A program made the translations under genes and the position numbers. Source: Pseudaminobacter salicylatoxidans (lineage in GTDB: Bacteria; Pseudomonadota; Alphaproteobacteria; Rhizobiales; Rhizobiaceae). From it: a stretch of 64,000 bases of DNA. This document shows, piece after piece, positions 57,999 to 64,000 of the stretch (its first letter is position 1; the number at the start of each line of letters is the position of its first letter). The notes under the pieces are model-generated. The model was not told the origin of the DNA. It did not search any database and saw nothing but the letters and a program-made list of their open reading frames with translations. The DNA lies in contig NZ_QGGG01000002.1 in assembly GCF_003148475.1 (NCBI RefSeq), forward strand, positions 326,171-390,170, written 5' to 3'.

Positions 57999-58271
57999 TC
58001 AGTTGACGGCGTCCTTGAGGCCCTTGCCGGCCGTGAACTTCGGGACCGTGCGAGCGGGAATCTGCACTTCCGCACCCGTCTGCGGGTTGCGGCCCGTCGA
58101 AGCGGCGCGTTTTGACACGGTGAAATTTCCGAAGCCGACCAGACGAACATCGCCGCCCTTCTTCAATTCGCCGGTGATCACGGAGAACACCGCTTCAACG
58201 GCGGACTGCGCATCGCTCTTGGAGAGCTTGGCGGCTTCAGCGACAGCAGACACCAATTCGTTCTTGTTCAT
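57999..58271 (-). CDS. hupB: DNA-binding protein HU
   Basis: 90 residues of the HU/IHF family: MNKNELVSAVAEAAKLSKSDAQ, the VGFGNFTVSKRAASTGRNPQTG DNA-binding arm, and the C-terminal PKFTAGKGLKDAV. It is a nucleoid protein. The position after lon (188 bases upstream on the same strand) is typical of rhizobia. A terminator separates lon from hupB. Confidence 0.97.
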   Translation of the reverse strand: MNKNELVSAVAEAAKLSKSDAQSAVEAVFSVITGELKKGGDVRLVGFGNFTVSKRAASTGRNPQTGAEVQIPARTVPKFTAGKGLKDAVN

Positions 58272-58399
58272 AAAAATTTCCTTCCATGAGAAAACCGGGA
58301 CAAAAGACTCAACCGGCAGGGATCGGACTTTAGAAAGAACCGACGCCGCAACCAAGCTGGAAAAACCCTGTACCCCTTGGTTTTCCGCGGTTTTCAACG

Positions 58400-58431
58400 A
58401 AAAAGCCGGGCGCGAGGCCCGGCTTTTTGTA
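58400..58431. terminator. Terminator after lon
   Basis: Twelve-base-pair stem AAAAAGCCGGGC/GCCCGGCTTTTT (58400-58411 with 58417-58428). Read on the minus strand it ends lon, so hupB has its own promoter in the 129 bases 58272-58400. Confidence 0.92.
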
Positions 58432-58459
58432 TTCCTGCCACAATTTATCCTTGCGGCCC

Positions 58460-60874
58460 TCAGTGCGCGAGCGTCTTGCCCGCATCGTCGGACGCTTCCG
58501 ACTTGGCAGCCGGAGCCTCCACGGGCTCGACCCATTCGATCGGCTCAGGCATCCGCACCAGCGCGTGGCGAAGCACTTCGCCAACGCGGCTGACCGGGAT
58601 GATCTCCAGGCCGCTCTTCACATTGTCCGGAATCTCCGCCAGATCCTTGGCGTTCTCTTCCGGAATCAGCACCTTCTTGATGCCGCCGCGAAGAGCTGCA
58701 AGCAGCTTTTCCTTCAGGCCGCCGATCGGCAGCACCCTGCCCCGCAGCGTGATCTCGCCCGTCATCGCCACATCGGCCCGCACCGGAATGCCGGTCAGCA
58801 CCGAGACGATTGCCGTGGCCATCGCCGTACCGGCCGACGGACCATCCTTGGGCGTCGCGCCTTCCGGCACGTGCACGTGGATGTCGCGCTTGTCGAACAG
58901 AGGCGGCTCGATGCCGAAATCGATGGCCCGGCTGCGGACATAAGAGGCCGCGGCGGAGATCGATTCCTTCATCACCTCGCGCAGATTGCCGGTGACCGTC
59001 ATCTTGCCCTTGCCGGGCATCATGACGCCTTCGATCGTCAACAGCTCGCCGCCGACCTCCGTCCAGGCCAACCCGGTTACGACACCGACCTGGTCGTCGG
59101 CTTCCACCTGGCCGAAGCGGAACCGCGGCACGCCGAGATAGTCCGCAAGGTTGTCGGGCGTGATCTTGACCGACTTCTTCTTGGTCCGGATGATCTCGGT
59201 CACCGCCTTGCGCCCGAGCTTCATCAGCTCGCGCTCAAGGTTACGAACGCCTGCTTCACGCGTGTAGGTCTGGATGACCCCGCGCAGGGCGTCGTCGCTC
59301 ACCGAAAACTCCTTCGGCTGCAGCGCATGGTCGCGAACGACCTTGGGCATCAGGTGCCGCTTGGCGATCTCGACCTTCTCGTCTTCCGTGTAGCCGGCGA
59401 TACGGATGATCTCCATGCGGTCCATCAGCGGCGCAGGGATGTTCAGCGTATTGGCCGTCGTCACGAACATGACGTTGGACAGATCGTACTCGACCTCCAG
59501 GTAGTGATCCATGAAGGAGGAGTTCTGTTCCGGATCAAGCACTTCGAGCAGCGCCGAGGACGGATCACCACGGAAGTCCTGGCCCATCTTGTCGATCTCG
59601 TCGAGCAGGAAGAGCGGATTGGACTTCTTGGCCTTCTTCATCGACTGGATGACCTTGCCGGGCATCGAGCCGATATAGGTGCGCCGGTGTCCACGAATCT
59701 CGGCCTCGTCGCGCACGCCGCCCAGCGCCATGCGCACGAACTCGCGTCCGGTCGCCTTGGCAATGGACTTGCCGAGCGAGGTCTTGCCGACGCCGGGAGG
59801 TCCCACGAGGCACAGGATCGGGCCCTTCAGCTTCTTCTGCCGGCTCTGCACAGCCAGATATTCGACGATGCGGTCCTTGACCTTGTCGAGGCCGTAATGG
59901 TCGTGATCCAGCACTTCCTGCGCGACATGCAGGTCGTTGCGAACCTTGGAGGTCTTGCCCCACGGGATTGACAGCAGCCAGTCGAGATAGTTGCGCACGA
60001 CGGTGGATTCGGCCGACATGGGCGACATCGAACGCAGCTTCTTCAACTCGGCATCCGCCTTTTCGCGGGCCTCCTTGGAAAGCTTGGTCTTCTTGATGCG
60101 CGCCTCGAGCTCGGCGGCCTCGTCGCGGCCGTCCTCGCCCTCGCCGAGTTCCTTCTGGATCGCCTTCATCTGCTCGTTGAGGTAGTACTCGCGCTGCGTC
60201 TTCTCCATCTGGCGCTTGACGCGCGAGCGGATACGCTTTTCCACCTGCAACACCGAGATTTCGGCTTCCATGAAGCCCATGGCCTTTTCGAGCCGCTCGC
60301 GCACCGAAAGGGTGCCGAGCATTTCCTGCTTCTCGGGAATCTTGATCGCGAGATGCGAAGCGACCGTGTCGGCGAGCTTGGAATAGTCGTCGATCTGGCT
60401 GGCCGCACCGACCACTTCGGGCGAAATCTTCTTGTTCAGCTTCACATAGTTTTCGAAGTCGGCGACCACGGAACGGGCAAGCGCCTCGATCTCGATCTCC
60501 TCCTCCTCCGGCTCGATGAGCACGGTGGCGGCGGCTTCATGGAAGTCCGTACGCTCGGTGAAACCGGTGATTTTGGCGCGCTCGGCGCCTTCGACCAGAA
60601 CCTTCACAGTGCCATCCGGCAGCTTCAGAAGCTGCAGGACATTGGCGAGCGTGCCGACATCGTAGATGGCGTCCGGCTCCGGATCGTCGTCGGCAGCGTT
60701 CATCTGGGTCGCAAGCAGGATCTGCTTTTCCGCGCCCATGACCTCTTCCAGCGCCTTGATCGACTTTTCACGCCCGACGAAGAGCGGCACGATCATGTGC
60801 GGGAACACAACGATGTCGCGCAGCGGGAGCACTGCGAAGACGTTGTCGCCGGAAGACCTGGTTACTTTGGCCAT
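58460..60874 (-). CDS. lon: ATP-dependent protease Lon
   Basis: 804 residues, full length. N-terminal LON substrate domain, AAA+ Walker [10 protein letters not shown], and the serine-lysine protease dyad in PKDGPSAG and GGLKEK. It degrades misfolded and regulatory proteins in the cytoplasm. The ATG at 60874 is the normal start. It lies downstream of clpX on the same strand across a 291-base gap. Confidence 0.98.
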   Translation of the reverse strand: MAKVTRSSGDNVFAVLPLRDIVVFPHMIVPLFVGREKSIKALEEVMGAEKQILLATQMNAADDDPEPDAIYDVGTLANVLQLLKLPDGTVKVLVEGAERAKITGFTERTDFHEAAATVLIEPEEEEIEIEALARSVVADFENYVKLNKKISPEVVGAASQIDDYSKLADTVASHLAIKIPEKQEMLGTLSVRERLEKAMGFMEAEISVLQVEKRIRSRVKRQMEKTQREYYLNEQMKAIQKELGEGEDGRDEAAELEARIKKTKLSKEAREKADAELKKLRSMSPMSAESTVVRNYLDWLLSIPWGKTSKVRNDLHVAQEVLDHDHYGLDKVKDRIVEYLAVQSRQKKLKGPILCLVGPPGVGKTSLGKSIAKATGREFVRMALGGVRDEAEIRGHRRTYIGSMPGKVIQSMKKAKKSNPLFLLDEIDKMGQDFRGDPSSALLEVLDPEQNSSFMDHYLEVEYDLSNVMFVTTANTLNIPAPLMDRMEIIRIAGYTEDEKVEIAKRHLMPKVVRDHALQPKEFSVSDDALRGVIQTYTREAGVRNLERELMKLGRKAVTEIIRTKKKSVKITPDNLADYLGVPRFRFGQVEADDQVGVVTGLAWTEVGGELLTIEGVMMPGKGKMTVTGNLREVMKESISAAASYVRSRAIDFGIEPPLFDKRDIHVHVPEGATPKDGPSAGTAMATAIVSVLTGIPVRADVAMTGEITLRGRVLPIGGLKEKLLAALRGGIKKVLIPEENAKDLAEIPDNVKSGLEIIPVSRVGEVLRHALVRMPEPIEWVEPVEAPAAKSEASDDAGKTLAH

Positions 60875-61116
60875 TGTCCAACCTTTCTTATCGCAGTCGC
60901 ATTCTAGCCAACCGCGATTCTCATATTAACGGCCGTGCACCGTCCCGCCTACCTCTGTTTCACCAGAAGCTCTTCAGCACGGAATACAGCCACGGCCTTC
61001 ACGCTGTTAGGTGGATGCCCGGCAAACAAAGATCAAGGGCGGAGCACAAATCAGTGTTTGCCGGGTGCGTTCGCCCAGAACCTGCCGGTCGTAAAAACAG
61101 CAGCTTACGACAGACA

Positions 61117-61138
61117 AACGGCGCCTTGCGGCGCCGTT
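61117..61138 (-). terminator. Hairpin terminator after clpX
   Basis: Nine-base-pair stem AACGGCGCC/GGCGCCGTT (61117-61125 with 61130-61138), TTGC loop, followed on the minus strand by TGTCTG. The U-run is weak. Confidence 0.5.
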
Positions 61139-61165
61139 CGACAGGTCGGGAAGGCAGCGCCGAGA

Positions 61166-62437
61166 TCAGGCGCTGACATTGCCCTTCTTTTCCTTCTGCT
61201 CCGAATAGATGTAGAGCGGCCGGGCGCTGCCGGTCACCACTTCCTCGGAGATGACGACTTCCTGCACGCCTTCCAGCGCCGGAAGTTCGAACATGGTGTC
61301 GAGCAGGATCGCTTCCATGATCGAGCGCAGGCCCCGCGCGCCGGTCTTGCGCTCGATGGCGCGCTTGGCGATTGCCGACAGCGCGTTCTCGTGGAAGGTG
61401 AGTTCCACATTCTCCATCTCGAACAGCCGCTGATACTGCTTGACCAGCGCGTTCTTCGGCTCCGACAGGATCTGCACCAGCGCCGGCTCGTCCAGGTCCT
61501 CCAGCGTAGCCAGAACCGGCAGACGCCCGACGAATTCGGGAATGAGGCCGAACTTCAACAGGTCTTCCGGCTCCACCTGGCGGAAGAGTTCGCCGGTGCG
61601 GCGCTCTTCCGGAGAGGCGACGGTCGCGCCGAAGCCGATCGAAGTCTTGCGGCCGCGGTCGGAGATGATCTTGTCGAGGCCCGCGAAGGCGCCGCCGCAG
61701 ATGAACAGGATGTTGGCCGTGTCCACCTGCAGGAATTCCTGCTGCGGGTGCTTGCGGCCGCCCTGCGGCGGCACGGAAGCGACCGTGCCCTCCATGATCT
61801 TCAGCAGCGCCTGCTGCACGCCTTCGCCCGACACATCACGGGTGATCGACGGATTGTCCGACTTGCGGCTGATCTTGTCGATTTCGTCGATGTAGACGAT
61901 GCCGCGCTGGGCACGCTCGACATTGTAGTCGGCCGACTGCAGCAGCTTCAGGATGATGTTCTCGACATCCTCGCCGACATAGCCCGCCTCGGTGAGCGTG
62001 GTGGCGTCCGCCATCGTGAACGGCACGTCGATGATGCGCGCCAGCGTTTGCGCCAGCAGCGTCTTGCCGCAGCCGGTGGGGCCGATCAGCAGGATGTTCG
62101 ACTTCGCCAGTTCGACATCGTTGTTCTTCGAAGCGTGCGCGAGCCGCTTGTAGTGGTTGTGGACCGCCACCGACAGAACGCGCTTCGCATAGGGCTGGCC
62201 GATCACATAATCGTCCAGAACCTGGAGGATTTCCTGCGGCGTGGGCACGCCCTCGCGCGACTTCACCATCGAGGTCTTGTTCTCCTCGCGGATGATGTCC
62301 ATGCACAGTTCGACGCACTCGTCGCAGATGAAAACGGTAGGACCGGCGATCAGCTTGCGCACTTCGTGCTGGCTCTTGCCGCAGAACGAGCAATAGAGCG
62401 TATTCTTGGAGTCGCCGCCGTTGCTGACCTTGCTCAT
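61166..62437 (-). CDS. clpX: ATP-dependent protease ATPase subunit ClpX
   Basis: 423 residues. The N-terminal zinc domain (CSFCGKS, then CDECVELC), Walker A GPTGCGKT, and the pore loop GYVGED identify ClpX. It unfolds substrates and feeds them to ClpP. In this group it degrades CtrA, the regulator controlled by CckA, whose gene end is at the window's edge. The ATG at 62437 is the normal start; a TTG 9 bases upstream is in frame. Confidence 0.98.
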   Translation of the reverse strand: MSKVSNGGDSKNTLYCSFCGKSQHEVRKLIAGPTVFICDECVELCMDIIREENKTSMVKSREGVPTPQEILQVLDDYVIGQPYAKRVLSVAVHNHYKRLAHASKNNDVELAKSNILLIGPTGCGKTLLAQTLARIIDVPFTMADATTLTEAGYVGEDVENIILKLLQSADYNVERAQRGIVYIDEIDKISRKSDNPSITRDVSGEGVQQALLKIMEGTVASVPPQGGRKHPQQEFLQVDTANILFICGGAFAGLDKIISDRGRKTSIGFGATVASPEERRTGELFRQVEPEDLLKFGLIPEFVGRLPVLATLEDLDEPALVQILSEPKNALVKQYQRLFEMENVELTFHENALSAIAKRAIERKTGARGLRSIMEAILLDTMFELPALEGVQEVVISEEVVTGSARPLYIYSEQKEKKGNVSA

Positions 62438-62729
62438 GTTATCCAAGTCCTTTCAGTGCTGCCCGGCCGGTATTCTGGCTGAACCCAAACTTATTGTTGG
62501 CGGCAAGCGCCGCCGTGCCAACGCCCTGCATCCGAACCGTTCTCCGTCGTTCAACGGCTGGAGGAACGATGCAGCCACCGGCGGTGCCCCTTGTCCGGAA
62601 GCTAAGCCGCCGAAGCTCAACATAGATTTAACGTAGGCCGCTGCCCCCGTCGAGGAAACAGTTAATTGTGACAGAATTGCCGCAAGCGGTGTCAAAACTG
62701 CGTCAATCTCTCGCCGGGGGATCGAATCA

Positions 62730-63371
62730 TTACTTCGACGGTGCGGGCTCTGGCGCTTCCACCGCTTCGCGGGAGCTGATCACCTTGTCGATCAGGCCGA
62801 AAGCCTGTGCCTCGTCGGCCGTCATGAAGTGGTCGCGATCAAGCGTGCGCTCGATCGTGTCATAGTCCTTGCCGGTGTGCTTGACATACACTTCATTGAG
62901 GCGGCGCTTCAGCTTGATGATGTCCTGGGCGTGGCGCTCGATGTCGGAGGCCTGGCCCTGGAAACCGCCCGAAGGCTGATGCACCATGATGCGCGCGTTG
63001 GGCGTCGCAAAGCGCATGTCCTTGTGGCCGGCGCACAAAAGCAGTGAGCCCATGGACGCGGCCTGCCCGATGCAGAGCGTCGAAACCGCCGGCTTGATGA
63101 ACTGCATGGTGTCGTAGATCGCCATGCCGCTGGTCACCACGCCGCCCGGCGAGTTGATATAGAGCGAGATTTCCTTCTTCGGGTTCTCCGCTTCAAGGAA
63201 CAGGAGCTGCGCGCAGACCAGCGTCGCCATGCCGTCCTCGACCGGGCCGGTGATGAAGATGATGCGCTCCTTGAGAAGCCGCGAGAAAATGTCGTAGGCG
63301 CGCTCGCCGCGATTGGTCTGTTCCACGACCATCGGCACGAGGTTCATTGCGGTCTCTATGGGGTCTCTCAT
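62730..63371 (-). CDS. clpP: ATP-dependent Clp protease proteolytic subunit ClpP
   Basis: 213 residues. The catalytic triad has Ser106 (GQAASMGS) and His131 (MVHQPSGG). It forms the double-heptamer protease chamber for ClpX. The start ATG at 63371 has AGGGA about 8 bases upstream; an in-frame TTG directly before it would overlap that site. It precedes clpX by 292 bases. Confidence 0.98.
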   Translation of the reverse strand: MRDPIETAMNLVPMVVEQTNRGERAYDIFSRLLKERIIFITGPVEDGMATLVCAQLLFLEAENPKKEISLYINSPGGVVTSGMAIYDTMQFIKPAVSTLCIGQAASMGSLLLCAGHKDMRFATPNARIMVHQPSGGFQGQASDIERHAQDIIKLKRRLNEVYVKHTGKDYDTIERTLDRDHFMTADEAQAFGLIDKVISSREAVEAPEPAPSK

Positions 63372-63521
63372 CAAAGCGTCCCTTTGTCAGGATGGGTTCC
63401 GGCGACAAGCCGGGCGGAATCATGGAAAGATAGGTTCTTTCGATAAATAGGATGCCGACTCACCATTGCGCAAGGCCAAGCTCGGCATGCATGGACCTCG
63501 GCAAAGATGGGCTCGGGACCG

Positions 63522-64000
63522 TTATTTCTCCAGCACTTCCTTCACCACCGTCGCAAGCTGTTTCAGCGAAAACGGCTTCGGCAGGAAGCCGAACTGCGCA
63601 TCTGCGGGCAGGTTCTTGGCAAATGCGTCCTCGGCATAGCCGGACACGAAGATGAACTTGATGTCGGGCTGGCGCTTGCGCAATTCGCCCAGCAGCGTCG
63701 GCCCGTCCATTTCCGGCATCACCACGTCGGACACCACAATGTCGATCTTGCCTTCGAGCTCGTCGAAGACCTCCAGCGCCTCAACGCCGGACGAAGCCTC
63801 ATGCACGGTGTAGCCGCGTGAGGTGAGCGCGCGCATGCCGCCCATGCGCACGGCGTCCTCGTCCTCGACCAGCAGCACGGTGGCCGAGCCGGAAAGATCG
63901 CGCGAGGCTTCCGCGACCTTGATCGGCTGAGCGCCGTTGGCCTCGGCCGTCGCGGGCTGCATCGCCCCGGCTTCGGCCAGGACGCGAACTTCCGCGGCAT
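63522..64000 (-). CDS. cckA: C-terminal receiver domain of CckA hybrid kinase (partial)
   Basis: The minus-strand frame is open through the window edge. The visible 158 residues are an Ala-rich linker (AAEVRVLAEAGAMQPA) and one response-regulator receiver: VLLVEDEDAVRMGGMRAL, the phospho-acceptor Asp in VVSDVVMPEMDG, and the switch residues in FVSGY and PKPF. CckA is the hybrid histidine kinase that controls CtrA in Alphaproteobacteria. The kinase part lies beyond 64000. Adjacency to clpP fits the CckA-ChpT-CtrA/ClpXP pathway. Confidence 0.85.
   Translation of the reverse strand, partial: AAEVRVLAEAGAMQPATAEANGAQPIKVAEASRDLSGSATVLLVEDEDAVRMGGMRALTSRGYTVHEASSGVEALEVFDELEGKIDIVVSDVVMPEMDGPTLLGELRKRQPDIKFIFVSGYAEDAFAKNLPADAQFGFLPKPFSLKQLATVVKEVLEK

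Overview
The window is high-GC, densely coded chromosomal DNA from an alphaproteobacterium of the Hyphomicrobiales (Rhizobiales), most like Phyllobacteriaceae/Mesorhizobium relatives. This assignment is inferred from gene content and order and was not computed. The supporting blocks are cckA-clpP-clpX-lon-hupB followed by tRNA genes, the sufBCDS-T-A operon led by a second cysteine desulfurase, purC-purS-purQ-purL-bolA-grxD, icd/alaS/recA, the F1-ATPase zeta inhibitor (DUF1476), and a GAAC-N7-GAAC type SOS box at recA. No IS element, prophage, integrase, CRISPR array or rRNA gene was seen. The gene complement is that of a stable core genome with some accessory genes.

Layout. 1-6.4 kb: small accessory genes (IsdG-type heme monooxygenase, EamA exporter, Fae-like protein, Tas-like aldo-keto reductase, J-domain protein, DUF1176 protein). 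5.5-11.8 kb, minus strand: a tight seven-gene run of molybdenum-hydroxylase (CO dehydrogenase/xanthine dehydrogenase type) maturation genes: flavin reductase, MoxR/CoxD ATPase, CoxE VWA protein, XdhC split into two genes, a MoeA-MobA fusion, and a secreted hydrolase. No molybdenum enzyme subunits are present. 12-14.9 kb: an orphan amino-acid-type binding protein coupled by start/stop overlap to a P1 (DmpA/NylC) peptidase, then a DUF2259 protein. 15.4-26.4 kb: purine synthesis (purB; purC, purS, a coiled-coil ORF, purQ, a lipoprotein, purL) running into bolA and grxD, with several enzymes of unknown substrate between purB and purC.

26.4-37 kb: Bcr/CflA exporter, ttcA, rpsD, a DUF3008 protein, murI, trmJ, icd, alaS, recA. 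37.2-39.1 kb: psuK-psuG for pseudouridine breakdown. 40.1-47.1 kb, minus strand: iron-sulfur cluster assembly (cysteine desulfurase, sufB, C, D, S, T, A), with an Irr-type iron control element (ICE) candidate upstream. 47.4-56.6 kb: alpha/beta hydrolase, PaiB-like protein, tyrS, a 1152-residue AsmA/DUF3971 protein, a 1-Cys Bcp peroxiredoxin, an M23 peptidase and a D-amino acid aminotransferase. 56.7-64 kb: a candidate small RNA, tRNA-Asp, tRNA-Val, a glycine-zipper lipoprotein behind an EcfG-like promoter, HU, Lon, ClpX, ClpP and the receiver-domain end of CckA.

The parts worth following up are the Fae-like protein lacking the catalytic histidine, the molybdo-enzyme maturation operon without an enzyme, the binding protein/P1 peptidase pair, the coiled-coil gene inside the PurS-PurQ operon, the ICE and EcfG candidate sites, and an unannotated minus-strand transcript near 56.72-56.83 kb that ends in a strong intrinsic terminator. 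I did not find a clear large novel system.
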